Below the pieces are notes generated by a model. It ran no database searches. It was not told the DNA's origin and saw only the letters and a list, made by a program, of their open reading frames with translations. Below, one piece after another: positions 17,990 through 29,014 of a DNA stretch of 64,000 nucleotides. The first letter of the stretch is position 1; every line of letters starts with the position of its first letter. Source of the stretch: JAJECS01 sp965198185 (lineage in GTDB: Bacteria; Chloroflexota; UBA11872). The stretch spans positions 1,116,001-1,180,000 of the forward strand of contig CBDAOU010000002.1 in NCBI GenBank assembly GCA_965198185.1. The letters run 5' to 3'. Made by a program: the position numbers and the translations under genes.

Positions 17990-18976
17990 ATGAAGCGAAT
18001 GGCAAAGCCCGAAGGGCGAGGCAACGTGATGCTGGAGGACGCGCCGATGCCGGAGCCGGGCTACGGCGAAGTCCGCGTCAAGTCCGTGCGCAGCCTCATC
18101 AGCCGCGGCTCGGAAATCGGTCGGCGCTACGTCATGGAAGAGGCCATCGATCCGCAGATGATGGGCTACTCCATGGCGGGCGTGGTGGATGCGCTGGGCG
18201 AGGGCGTGGACCATCTCGCGGTCGGCGACCGCGTGGGTGCCGTCGCGCCGCACGCGCAATACGTTTTGGGCGCCGCGCTCCCCGAACAGCAGGGAAAGAT
18301 ACCCGAGATATTTCCGCTCACGCCCGGCGTCAGCTGGGACCAGGCGCCCTACTGGATGCTGGGCGCATCGGCGGTGCGTTGGGTGGACATTGCGCCGTTC
18401 GAGCGCGACAACGTCATCGTTGTGATGGGGCAAGGCTTGGTCGGCAGCCTCATGCTCCAGGCTATGCGCGCGATTGACGCCGGACGGCTCGTCGCGGTTG
18501 ACGCGGCGCCGTTGCGCTGCGAGCTCGCCGCCGCGCTAGGCGCCGACGACGTCATCAACGCGGCCGACGAAGATCCGGTGGCGGCGGTGAGACGGCTCAC
18601 CAACGGGGTTGGGGCCGAATTGGTCGTCTACGCCGTGGGCGGACCGGCCGGCCCGCGGGCCTTCGAGCAGGGCATGCAGATGCTCACCGGCGGCGGCACG
18701 CTGCATCTCATCGGCAAATACGAGCATCAGAACCTGCCACTCAGCTCCGATACCATCCAGGGCCGGCGCATCCTGGGCGGCTACTTCGGCGGCCAATGGC
18801 ACGCCGGATCGGCCCGGCGTGCGCTGGCGCTGCTCGAATCGGGCGCGATGGACGCCGACCGCATGACGACGCACCACTTTCCGTATACACGGGCGCCGGA
18901 GGCCTTCCACTTGCTGCACGACCACACGGACCAGACGCTGGGCGTCTTGCTGGATTGGGACGTGGAGGAGAGCTAG
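17990..18976 (+). CDS. zinc-less medium-chain dehydrogenase/reductase, copy 2
   Basis: It is 328 aa, the same length as its upstream neighbour, and shares long identical stretches such as VRSLISRGSEIGRR and EAIDPQMMGYSM, plus MGQGLVGSL for the nucleotide loop. I start at ATG 17990, after GGGAGG, not at an earlier in-frame codon. The two genes are clearly a tandem duplication that has diverged. Its stop codon shares the palindrome CTAG with the stop of the convergent transaldolase-like gene, leaving no room for a terminator. Confidence 0.8.
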   Translation: MKRMAKPEGRGNVMLEDAPMPEPGYGEVRVKSVRSLISRGSEIGRRYVMEEAIDPQMMGYSMAGVVDALGEGVDHLAVGDRVGAVAPHAQYVLGAALPEQQGKIPEIFPLTPGVSWDQAPYWMLGASAVRWVDIAPFERDNVIVVMGQGLVGSLMLQAMRAIDAGRLVAVDAAPLRCELAAALGADDVINAADEDPVAAVRRLTNGVGAELVVYAVGGPAGPRAFEQGMQMLTGGGTLHLIGKYEHQNLPLSSDTIQGRRILGGYFGGQWHAGSARRALALLESGAMDADRMTTHHFPYTRAPEAFHLLHDHTDQTLGVLLDWDVEES

Positions 18977-19746
18977 CGGGCGGGCGTCCCCACCAGTGGT
19001 TCGGTCGGGACGGGCGCGTCGACGACGCCTTCCAGCGCGCCCTTCGCCTCCATCTGGTCCCAGTGGCGGCGAAACGTGGCGTTCCACTCGGCGGTGCCCG
19101 GATGGAGCAGCATTTCTTCGAACGTGGTCGGGGAGATCACGATGCCGTCGCAACCGGCGCGAATCGCGGTGTCGGCGGCGATGGTCGTCCGCACAATGCC
19201 CGCCGCCAGATAGGGCGAGTTTTCGCCGCTGCGACCGATCACGCGCACGATGTCGCCAATGATCTTGCCGGCATCCGCCCCAGCGTCGATCTGCGGCCCG
19301 GTGAAAGGCGCGACGAATGCCGCGCCAGCCGCCGCGGCAGCCACGGCCTGGCTGACGGAAAAGGTGGTCGTGACCATGCTCAGGTGGCCCTCGGCCTTGA
19401 GATGAACGACGGCGCGCAGCCCCTTCATCGTGCACGGGATCTTGAGAACCACCTGCGGCGACATCGCGGTGAAGATCCGCGCCACACGCTCGATCTCATC
19501 GGTGGTATCGCCATCGACCTCGACGACGAGTGGGCCGTCGTGCGGCAGATTCAGGTAGCGCTCGATCACGCGAATCATGGGGCCGTAGGAGTCCGTAAGC
19601 TGATCGAGCACTATGGTGTTCGTCACCAGCCCGACCACCCCCAGCTCGAGGTAGTCGCGAATCTCAGCCGGGTCGCCCCACAGCCAGATTCCCACAGGAT
19701 CGTTGTGGCCCCGTGGAAACCGCGGCAATGTGTGAGAGTTGTCCAT
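18973..19746 (-). CDS. transaldolase/fructose-6-phosphate-aldolase-like protein, divergent
   Basis: This 257-aa class I aldolase-type TIM barrel has the Schiff-base lysine context QVVLKIPCTMKGLRAV, then FVAPFTGPQIDAGADAG and ISPTTFEEMLLHPGT near the end. The N-terminal signature normally TTNPS is replaced by VTNTIV. That change suggests a different substrate from classical transaldolase. The true pentose-phosphate tal is encoded separately at 37 kb. It converges on the dehydrogenase pair with a 4-bp overlap. Confidence 0.75.
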   Translation of the reverse strand: MDNSHTLPRFPRGHNDPVGIWLWGDPAEIRDYLELGVVGLVTNTIVLDQLTDSYGPMIRVIERYLNLPHDGPLVVEVDGDTTDEIERVARIFTAMSPQVVLKIPCTMKGLRAVVHLKAEGHLSMVTTTFSVSQAVAAAAAGAAFVAPFTGPQIDAGADAGKIIGDIVRVIGRSGENSPYLAAGIVRTTIAADTAIRAGCDGIVISPTTFEEMLLHPGTAEWNATFRRHWDQMEAKGALEGVVDAPVPTEPLVGTPAR

Positions 19747-19774
19747 GCCCCTATCCTACGCGCGCATCACCTAG

Positions 19775-20370
19775 ATGAAAACCGCGCCCAGCGCTGAAGC
19801 GGGCGCCGGAATAACGGCAGCCGCCCGGGTGAGCCGCCCGCTCGCACCGATGCGTTTTTCGCTTCCGGATGCCCCGTGGCCGCGAACGTTGGTCGTTGCC
19901 GGCCTAGTCGCCGTGCTGGCATTCGGCGCCACCCGCGCATTCGTCGTGCAGCCGGCCGCCGGAGCCGTCTTGCTGGGCGCCCTGGCCATGGCTGCCGGGC
20001 TTGTCAGCGCCCGGCCCGGACCGGCGCTGGTCGTGGGAGTGGTCGCCGCCGTCTGGAACGACCTGATCGGGCTGCCGCACGCGCTCGCGGGGTTCCTGGG
20101 ACCGGCCCTCGTTATCGAGCTGTGGACGGCATTTCTGCGAGATCGTCCGGGCATGCCGCTGCGGCGAAAGATGGTGCTTGACCTGGCCTTGATGTCGCTC
20201 GCGCTCGGCAGCCCCGTCGCCATCGGTTTCGCCGCGGGCCCTGGCTACGTCGACCTCGACACCGTTCCGGCGTTCCGTCACTACCTGGTCGACCTGACCG
20301 TGATCGGGTTGGCGTATTTGAGCCTGCTCGCGGCAGTCACCGTCACTGCTCGTGCGTGGGATTCGATGGC
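19775..20370 (+). CDS. multi-pass membrane protein, 3' end uncertain
   Basis: ATG 19775 opens a frame with about five hydrophobic segments, including LVVAGLVAVLAFGATRAFVV, AVLLGALAMAAGLVSARPGPALVVGVVAAVW, and YLVDLTVIGLAYLSLLAAVTVTA ending near 20345. After that, the same frame becomes Pro/Arg-rich with no protein character. An overlapping frame gives a plausible cytoplasmic tail RGIRWLRARTQRRRAYTEDL, so a single-base indel near 20350 is likely. I end the feature at about 20370 for that reason. No family is recognised. Confidence 0.5.
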
Positions 20371-20531
20371 TGCGTGCCCGAACGCAGCGGCGGCGGGCGT
20401 ATACGGAAGACCTGGCCCAGCGAAGTGCCCAGCGTATGCAGCAAGTCGCCCGGGCTTCGGCGAGCCCACCCCCGCGCGCGCAGCCGGGCGTCGCGATACC
20501 CTTTGTTCGCCAGCAATCGAGGCAAATCCCC

Positions 20532-21626
20532 GTGGACCGTCCGCCCCGCACCATCGACGAAATCGACACCCCCGCCGCGATCATCGACCTGGACCTTGTC
20601 AAACAGAACATCAAGACCCTCGAGGACTTCCTGCGCTTTCGTCCGGTGCACTCGCGCCCCCATGCCAAGACGCACAAGACCCCGGCCGTCGGGCGGCTGC
20701 AAGTTCAGGCCGGAGCGGTTGGCTTGACCTGCGCCAAGGTCGGCGAGGCCGAGGCCATGGTCGACGGCGGCATAGAAGATGTCCTCATCGCCAATCAGAT
20801 TGTCGGCCCGATCAAGATCGAGCGCCTGTGTCGGCTCGCGGAGCGCGCGCGCGTCGCTGTGGAAGTGGACGACCCCGCCAACGTCGACGAAATCTCGGCG
20901 GCGGCGCAGCGCCACGGCGTGTCGATCGGGGTCGTCGTCGAGATTGACGTGGGCGGGCCCCGTGGCGGCGTGCCGCCCTACGAGCCGGCGCTGGCTCTCG
21001 CGCGCCGCATCATGGACCGACCGGGGCTCGAATTCACCGGCCTCATGGCCTACGAAGGCCACACCGTTGGCATCGTGGACCGGGACGAACGCGACGCAGC
21101 CGCCCGCGCCGCGCTGGCGCCGGTCATCGAGACCCGCAATTTATGCGAGGCCGAGGGCATCCCCGTACGCGAGGTCACCGGCGGCGCCACGAACACCTTC
21201 GACATCACCGGCACGATCAACGGCTGGACCGAGCTGCAGGCCGGGACCTACGTGACGATGGACGCCTGGTTCCGGCCCCACGCCGGCCACGCCTTCACCC
21301 AGGCATTCTGGATTCTCACCAGCGTCACCAGCCGCGCCAAGCCTGGATACGTGCACCTCGACGGCGGACGAAAGTCGATTGCCTTTGAGCCCAGCGGTTT
21401 CCCGGTGATCGACGACCCGGAAGGCCTTGAAATCGAGGTGGTGGCTGAGGAGCACCTGCACGTGAAAATGCTCGACGGCGCCCCCAATCTACGGCCCGGC
21501 GATCAGGTGCGCGTGACGCCCTGGCACGGCTGCGGCACGTTCAACCTGCATGACACGCTCTACGTGCTGCAGGACGACGAGGTCGTGGATATCTGGCCCA
21601 TCAGCGGACGCGGGCGGTTCACGTAG
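20532..21626 (+). CDS. D-threonine aldolase/D-serine dehydratase-like PLP enzyme (alanine-racemase fold)
   Basis: This 364-aa enzyme has an N-terminal PLP barrel (IDTPAAIIDLDLVKQNI, RPHAKTHKTPAV with the PLP lysine) and a C-terminal metal-binding domain ending WHGCGTFNLHD, the His-x-Cys zinc site of the DSD1/D-threonine-aldolase family. I chose GTG 20532 (GAGG 9 nt upstream). The same frame continues upstream to about 20352 with a basic, Ala/Arg-rich tail that may belong to the membrane protein. It would cleave or dehydrate a D-3-hydroxy amino acid. Substrate not determinable. Confidence 0.85.
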   Translation: MDRPPRTIDEIDTPAAIIDLDLVKQNIKTLEDFLRFRPVHSRPHAKTHKTPAVGRLQVQAGAVGLTCAKVGEAEAMVDGGIEDVLIANQIVGPIKIERLCRLAERARVAVEVDDPANVDEISAAAQRHGVSIGVVVEIDVGGPRGGVPPYEPALALARRIMDRPGLEFTGLMAYEGHTVGIVDRDERDAAARAALAPVIETRNLCEAEGIPVREVTGGATNTFDITGTINGWTELQAGTYVTMDAWFRPHAGHAFTQAFWILTSVTSRAKPGYVHLDGGRKSIAFEPSGFPVIDDPEGLEIEVVAEEHLHVKMLDGAPNLRPGDQVRVTPWHGCGTFNLHDTLYVLQDDEVVDIWPISGRGRFT

Positions 21627-21666
21627 GAAACCGCCGACCAAGCCAAGACCCACGACTTTCACGGAC

Positions 21667-21740
21667 CCCAATCCGTTCGCCCCCGTATCAAGTGCGGGGC
21701 AGGCTCTGAGCTTGTCGAAGGGGTTACCGAACGGATTGGG
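21667..21740. repeat. intergenic repeat family A, long form
   Basis: Perfect 13-bp arms CCCAATCCGTTCG (21667-21679) and CGAACGGATTGGG (21728-21740) enclose an optional module CCCCCGTATCAAGTGCGGGG and the shared core TGAGCTTGTCGAAGGGGTTA. Other copies lie at 32521-32568 and 54179-54228 (short forms without the optional module), and decayed at 12571-12631. Confidence 0.85.
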
Positions 21741-21776
21741 CTATGGCCCGCGGCCTCGCGCGGATGATCCCTCGGG

Positions 21777-22379
<603 letters not shown>

Positions 22380-22527
22380 GGCCGCGAGCGCGATGCCTTC
22401 GGAGGACTCAGCGATGGTCAGGGCTCTCTGCCGGCCGGGCCAATGACCGCCGGCCTAAGTGACAAGGCCCTACCGCGCAGCCGTTCCGACGCACCGCCAC
22501 CCGCCGAGCTGGCTATGCCGGCAACTC

Positions 22528-23301
22528 CTAGGGCTCGATTTGCAGATAGCGGGCTTGGAGCCAGTTCCCGTCGTCCAGCTCGCGCCATACGACGCCGTCG
22601 ACAACCTCCATGACCCCGGTCAGGGTCACCTCGGTGTTGCCGAAGGCCACGTACTGCACCGTGCTCGCCTCGGCGTTCGGCACGTCGCGCACGTTGACGC
22701 CGTCGCTCGGAATCACGACGGCCACGCCGGCGTGGACCACGTCGGCGAAAGCACCGCGACCCAGCCATTGCTCGGCAACCCAGTTCCCGTCGGCCGTTTC
22801 GCGCCACGCGCCGTCGTCCAAGTTCACCACGACGCCCGTGACTTCGATTTCGTCGTTTTCGCGAACCACGTACTCGACCTCGCTGCCTTCCGCGCCCGGC
22901 TGGTTGCGCACGTTGAGCACGTCCGCGATGACGAGCGCCAGCACCGGCACGACCACCGACGTGGGCGCAGGCTCCTCGGTTGCAGCCGGCGTCGGCGCGG
23001 GCGTGGGTTCGGGCCTGGGCGTTGGTCTGGGCGACGGTATCGGCGTCGGGGCCGGTTCTGGCGTCGGAGTCGCTGCGGGCGTACTAGTCGGGACGGGCAC
23101 CGGCGTCGACTGCGGCGCCGGCGCAGGGGTGGTCGGATCCGGCGTGGGCGAGGACGTCCCCCCGATGACAGTGACGGTCTCGGTCGGGTCCGGCGCGGCT
23201 GTGGATTCCATTCCAAGCCCATCGCACGCGGCTAGAGCGAATACGCCGACGACGGCCACGGCCAGGATGATCGCCCATCGCAAACGAGGAGTTGAGATCA
23301 C
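22528..23301 (-). CDS. SH3-domain lipoprotein
   Basis: This 257-aa protein has an N-terminal lipoprotein signal, hydrophobic to LAAC with lipid Cys26. A Pro/Thr-rich linker follows at about 45-115 (repeated TPxPxPTP). Two bacterial SH3b domains follow, with VLNVRNQPGAEGSEVEYV and VNVRDVPNAEASTVQYV marking their starts. It is probably anchored outside the membrane and binds cell-wall or protein ligands. Lgt, which would lipidate it, is encoded at 29 kb. Confidence 0.85.
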   Translation of the reverse strand: MISTPRLRWAIILAVAVVGVFALAACDGLGMESTAAPDPTETVTVIGGTSSPTPDPTTPAPAPQSTPVPVPTSTPAATPTPEPAPTPIPSPRPTPRPEPTPAPTPAATEEPAPTSVVVPVLALVIADVLNVRNQPGAEGSEVEYVVRENDEIEVTGVVVNLDDGAWRETADGNWVAEQWLGRGAFADVVHAGVAVVIPSDGVNVRDVPNAEASTVQYVAFGNTEVTLTGVMEVVDGVVWRELDDGNWLQARYLQIEP

Positions 23302-23332
23302 GACGCGTGCCTCCTGGGGAGTTCGTAAAGTC

Positions 23333-23380
23333 TAACGTGTTGAACAGTGGTGACTGTAACGCGTTGAACAATGGTAACCC
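23333..23380. repeat. two-copy 24-bp direct repeat
   Basis: TAACGTGTTGAACAGTGGTG plus ACTG (23333-23356) is followed directly by TAACGCGTTGAACAATGGTA plus ACCC (23357-23380). It lies upstream of the SH3 lipoprotein start and could be an operator or only a duplication. Confidence 0.5.
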
Positions 23381-23478
23381 CGTCGTCACTGCGGCAACTA
23401 TGCGGCTTGACAGGCCATGACGCCGCCCAGCGCTGGGACTCGGCGGCGCCAATCCGTGTGAGCAGCCCCACGCCGCGC

Positions 23479-24156
23479 TTAGAGCCACTCCCCCGCGCGC
23501 CGCGCTCGTGTCACTAGGGCGCGCACGCGATCGGCGTCGGTCATGAGAGGCTCGAAGAAGCGAACGAATTGCTCCACGCACGTGTCCACGTCGGTCTCCG
23601 ACGTGTCGATTTCCATCTTGTTGCGGATCAGCGACGCGGCGTGCTGACTCTCGAAGCCCTCGAGCACGAGTTCGACGTCGGGTTCCTTGATGGTCTGGAT
23701 GCGATGGGGCGTCTCCTGCATGCGCCGCCGAATCACGTCGGGAGTAGCCCTGACAAGAATCTCAATCACGTCCGGCGCCAAGTCGAGGATCCGCTGCTCC
23801 GTGTGCCGCGCGAACTCCGTGCGTTCCGCGTATTGGCCGGGGCCGCCGTAGCCGTAGTACAGCGGCGCGTAGACGGCATCCTCCAGATGCATGCCCACCA
23901 TCACATGGTCCGGATACGCGTAGAAGCCCGGTTGCAGGTGGTACTCGATCTGATACCGCTGGAACATCTCGAGGAGCCGCGGCTTCAACGCCGCAAACTG
24001 CGATTCTTCCTCGGCCGTCAGATTCTTCTCCGGTGGGCCCTTGAAATGGTCATGACTCCCCGGCTTGCCGCCGAGCGTTTTCTCCCCCCATGCGCCGATG
24101 GCCTCGGCGAGCGTGGTGGTTCCGCTGTATTCACAACCGGCAATGATGAGCCGCAT
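23479..24156 (-). CDS. P-loop-like nucleotide-binding/sulfotransferase-like protein
   Basis: This is a 225-aa protein. I start at ATG 24156 (AGGGAG upstream) because the protein then begins MRLIIAGCEYSGTTTLAEAI. The glycine-rich loop GCEYSGTTT lacks the Walker A lysine (GxxxxGKT would be expected). It resembles the SGTT loop of sulfotransferase-type enzymes. Later residues include DLAPDVIEILVRATPDVIRRRM, a kinase-like LID-type region. Function unknown; a kinase-like or sulfotransferase-like enzyme are both possible. Confidence 0.5.
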   Translation of the reverse strand: MRLIIAGCEYSGTTTLAEAIGAWGEKTLGGKPGSHDHFKGPPEKNLTAEEESQFAALKPRLLEMFQRYQIEYHLQPGFYAYPDHVMVGMHLEDAVYAPLYYGYGGPGQYAERTEFARHTEQRILDLAPDVIEILVRATPDVIRRRMQETPHRIQTIKEPDVELVLEGFESQHAASLIRNKMEIDTSETDVDTCVEQFVRFFEPLMTDADRVRALVTRARRAGEWL

Positions 24157-24372
24157 TCGGCCACTCCCTTGATATTGCCAATCCCAGGGCCATTGGACCA
24201 CATCCGGCGGCTGCCGTCGGGACGTTATTGCCGACCTTGGCGGCTCGGGCATTGATCCGGCGGCGGTCCACCCCTAAACTTGAGCGAAACCGGAGCACCG
24301 CTGCGGCAAGAGTCGCGCGGCGGTAGTCAACCAATCTGAGATATCCGGCGCCATGCGCCCAACGAGGAAGCC

Positions 24373-26103
<1,731 letters not shown>

Positions 26104-26159
26104 GAAGCCTCCAACCAGCCCCCTTCCCCCTTTGATCGGGGACTTGGCGTCACCTCTCC

Positions 26160-26210
26160 GTCATTCCGGCGGACAGCCTGCCCCGTACTCGATACGGGCC
26201 CGGAATCCAG
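26160..26210. repeat. intergenic repeat family B, copy 1
   Basis: A 51-bp unit runs GTCATTCCGGCG ... CCCCGTACTCGATACGGG ... CGGAATCCAG, a nested palindrome with CATTCCGG and CCGGAAT arms. A near-identical copy lies at 33640-33690. Its inner hairpin resembles the optional module of family A. Confidence 0.8.
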
Positions 26211-26246
26211 TCCGGCCGAACCTAGATTCGCGGTGGATCCTTCGCG

Positions 26247-26273
26247 TAGGGGCGGGTCTGAGACCCGCCCCTA
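26247..26273. repeat. perfect 13-bp inverted repeat (family C)
   Basis: Arms TAGGGGCGGGTCT and AGACCCGCCCCTA are separated by one G. It has the shape of a strong hairpin but has no following T-run, so a rho-independent terminator is unproven. It lies between the convergent ends of groEL and trxB. Confidence 0.7.
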
Positions 26274-26305
26274 TTAGGCGATGCAAGCGCCTCCGAAGGC
26301 GTGAA

Positions 26306-26321
26306 TCCAGCGATCGCTGGA
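26306..26321. repeat. 16-bp perfect palindrome
   Basis: TCCAGCGATCGCTGGA reads the same on both strands. It sits in the 370-bp groEL-trxB gap, which otherwise shows only stacked palindromes. Confidence 0.6.
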
Positions 26322-26341
26322 CCTGTTAACCATCGAGTAGA

Positions 26342-26357
26342 GCGGTTCGCGAACCGC
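26342..26357. repeat. 16-bp perfect palindrome
   Basis: GCGGTTCGCGAACCGC is a perfect self-complementary element, followed by CCCTACC. It is similar in style to the family C hairpin nearby. Confidence 0.6.
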
Positions 26358-26473
26358 CCCTACCTGGCTATGCCATTGCCCCTTGAAAGGGACGGATTGC
26401 ACGCGGTGAGCGGCTGACGTCTGAGATGGAGCCCTTCGGCCTCCCTCTCACGGACAGCTGCGTGCGCCGCCGT

Positions 26474-27430
26474 TCAGCTGACCGCCGCGGCCTCCACGGG
26501 AACGGCGGCGTCGGCGCCTTCGAGCCCGGCCACGAACTTCTCCGCCTCCATGGCCGCCATGCAGCCCTCGCCGGCGCCGGTTATGGCCTGGCGGAAGTAG
26601 TGGTCCTGCGCCTCGCCGGCCACGAAGATGCCCTCCACGCTGGTGTGCATGCGTCGGTCGGACACCACGTACCCGTCGTCGGTCATGTCCAGCTTGCCCT
26701 CGAACATCGCCGTGTTCGGAAAGTGCCCGATGAACACGAACATGCCCTCGACGCGCAAGTCGCTAGCGTCACCAGAGTTGACATCGCGCAGCCGCAAGTG
26801 GGTGACGCCGCGGTCGTCGCCTTCCACCGACTCGACGACGTTGTTCCACAGGAACTCGATCTTCGGGTCCTCTTCGGCTCGCATGCGCAGGTAGGTCCCG
26901 GCGCGCAGTTGGTCGCGGCGGTGGACGACAGTGACGTTTGAAGCGAATCGCGTGAGGAACAACGACTCTTGCAGAGCGCTGTCGCCGCCGCCAATCACCG
27001 CCAGCGGCACGTCCTTGAAGAACGCGCCGTCGCAGGTGGCGCAGAACGACACGCCGCGACCCCAATACTCCTGCTCGCCCGGCACCTCGAGCTGCCGCGG
27101 CGTCGCTCCGGTTGCCACGACGACCGAACGCGCCGTCAGCTCGCCGGAAAGCGTGGTCAGGGTGAAGGGCGGGCCGTTGACATCGATGTCGGTGACGGTG
27201 TCGACCAGCATCTCGGCGCCGAACTTCTCAGCTTGCTCCCGCATCCGCATCGTGAGTTCAGGGCCCTCGATCTCGGAGAACCCGGGGTAGTTTTCAACGT
27301 CGTTGGTCGTGGCGATTTGTCCGCCAAACATCTCGCCGGTAATCACTACGGTGGAAAGATTGGCCCGCGCGCTGTAGATGGCGGCCGTGAGTCCGGCCGG
27401 TCCTGAGCCTAGGATCGCGACGTCGTACAT
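26474..27430 (-). CDS. trxB: thioredoxin-disulfide reductase
   Basis: This 318-aa FAD/NADPH enzyme has ILGSGPAGLTAAIYSARA at the start, the redox CATC pair at about residues 130-133 in SFCATCDGAFF, and an NADPH-binding GGGDSALQESLFL. Length and motifs match bacterial TrxB. It reduces thioredoxin. It ends convergently with groEL across the palindrome-rich gap. Confidence 0.95.
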   Translation of the reverse strand: MYDVAILGSGPAGLTAAIYSARANLSTVVITGEMFGGQIATTNDVENYPGFSEIEGPELTMRMREQAEKFGAEMLVDTVTDIDVNGPPFTLTTLSGELTARSVVVATGATPRQLEVPGEQEYWGRGVSFCATCDGAFFKDVPLAVIGGGDSALQESLFLTRFASNVTVVHRRDQLRAGTYLRMRAEEDPKIEFLWNNVVESVEGDDRGVTHLRLRDVNSGDASDLRVEGMFVFIGHFPNTAMFEGKLDMTDDGYVVSDRRMHTSVEGIFVAGEAQDHYFRQAITGAGEGCMAAMEAEKFVAGLEGADAAVPVEAAAVS

Positions 27431-27545
27431 CTGTCACTCATCACGGCCGCCCCGTGCCATTCTTGGTGTATCGCCACACACGCAATAGTCGCATGCTCGA
27501 CACGCTGCTTCTAAACCTCAGGCCGCAAATCGTCGCCTTTCCTAC

Positions 27546-28928
27546 ATGTTGGAGAGCCCGTCGTGGCGTCACTTCGCGGCCGTGGCGGGCGCGAGGACGG
27601 TAACGCTGGTAACCGGCAAGAGCCGCCCCGCACGACGCCTGTCGCGGCGGGCCATGCTGGTGGGCGCGAGCTCCGCCGTCGCCACCCGAGCGCTGGCCGC
27701 CTCCGGAGCAATGTTCACTGGCCCAGAAGTTGTGCGGTCGTCGTTGGAGGCGCCGCAGCCGGCGGCTGCCGATCAAACGCCGGCCACTGCCGAATCCGTC
27801 ACGGTTCGCCTGCTGGTGCTCGGCCGCGACGAGTCTCCCTGGCGTGAACGCCTTGAGGCCGTCGCCGCACAGCGGCCATCGATCGAGATTCGCGGTCACA
27901 GTCGAAATCCAACGCCAACCGGGCTCTCGGAACTCATCGACGACGCCCGCACCGGCGGCGTGTTCGATGTAGTGGCCGGCCTCCCCGGTACCCGGCTCGC
28001 GCGACTCGCGCGTGAGGGCCTGGTGCTGGCGCTCAACGCCTGGGTCGGCGGCCTCGACCTTCTTCCGGGCATGGAGCGCCTCGGGCGGCACCATCAGGCT
28101 CGCATTGGGCTGCCGCTCAGCGGGTACCCCGTCTTCGGCTTCGTCAACCCGCAAGCACTTGACCGCGCCGGCGTGACCGAGCCCGGCGCCACCTATCAGG
28201 AGTGGTTGGACACCGCGCGCCGCCTGACCGATCGCGAACACTTCACCTACGGCTGGGGCGTCGTCGCCGATGTGCCGGAAATCGAATCGGTGTCCACCTC
28301 CGCCGGCGGGCGATTCTGGACCGGCTCGCACGTTGCGCCGAGCGACGCCTGGCAGTGGTACGCCGACCTGATTCATCGCGAAGCTGTCTCGCCGCCTCCC
28401 TACGCGTGGGACGGGCTGCTCGGCGCGCACACTGCCCTCGTCGAGGGACGGATCGCGATGACGATGCGATCCGCCTGGGTTCTCGACGACCTGCCGTCGA
28501 GCGGCGCGCCCGACGCGGGATCCTGGCGCCTGGTGCCCCTGCCGGCGTGGGACGCCAGGCGTCGCGCCGTGCCGGTAGCCGCGGACTACGTGGCCGTCGC
28601 CAGCGATACGGAACACGCCGAGGCCGCGGCCGACGTCGCGTCGCTTTTGGTGACCGAGGCCTGGCCGGCCCCCGGCGCGCGCGGTCTGCCCGCATGGCGA
28701 CCCGCAATCGAGCAGTTTGCCGCGGCGAAGGGCCTTCAGCCGGACGACCTCACCGAGGCCGCCGCACACTGGCGCCGCCCCTCGCTCGAAGTGCCGGGGG
28801 CGGAGCTCGCCCAGTCGCGGCTCCTGCCGGCCATCGACGACGTCATGGCCTCGGGGCAGCCGGTAGCCGCCCGCATGGCCACCTTGGCCGAAGAGCTTAA
28901 GGGCCTCAGAGAGTCGGCCGCCGGGTGA
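27546..28928 (+). CDS. TAT-type extracellular solute-binding protein (sugar ABC transporter)
   Basis: This 460-aa protein has an N-terminal twin-arginine-like stretch RRLSRRAMLVGASSAVA and no lipobox cysteine, so it is probably exported folded. The body shows the periplasmic-binding-protein pattern of family 1, e.g. YPVFGFVNPQALDRAGV, TYQEWLDTARRLTDRE and AWDGLLGAHTALVEGRIAM. No permease or ATPase lies beside it. The very long antisense frame over this gene is not supported. Ligand unknown, probably a carbohydrate. Confidence 0.82.
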   Translation: MLESPSWRHFAAVAGARTVTLVTGKSRPARRLSRRAMLVGASSAVATRALAASGAMFTGPEVVRSSLEAPQPAAADQTPATAESVTVRLLVLGRDESPWRERLEAVAAQRPSIEIRGHSRNPTPTGLSELIDDARTGGVFDVVAGLPGTRLARLAREGLVLALNAWVGGLDLLPGMERLGRHHQARIGLPLSGYPVFGFVNPQALDRAGVTEPGATYQEWLDTARRLTDREHFTYGWGVVADVPEIESVSTSAGGRFWTGSHVAPSDAWQWYADLIHREAVSPPPYAWDGLLGAHTALVEGRIAMTMRSAWVLDDLPSSGAPDAGSWRLVPLPAWDARRRAVPVAADYVAVASDTEHAEAAADVASLLVTEAWPAPGARGLPAWRPAIEQFAAAKGLQPDDLTEAAAHWRRPSLEVPGAELAQSRLLPAIDDVMASGQPVAARMATLAEELKGLRESAAG

Positions 28929-29014
28929 TCGAGTTCGACCACCGCTCGCACGGCGGCAGGTACCATCGGGCGGCGGGTCCACCGGTGGGCCCCATCACGG
29001 ACTGAGGCTGCGGC

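Noticed and set aside
24253..24372. CIRCE operator upstream of groEL
   Set aside because: The TTAGCACTC and GAGTGCTAA arms were searched for by eye and not found.
26247..26273. Strong hairpin considered as an intrinsic terminator of groEL
   Set aside because: No T-run follows and similar hairpins occur elsewhere in gaps; kept only as a repeat.
27441..28982. Long minus-strand open frame (513 codons) opposite the solute-binding protein
   Set aside because: The plus-strand frame has a TAT signal and family motifs; the antisense product is Arg/Gly-rich with no domain, as expected for a shadow of a high-GC gene.
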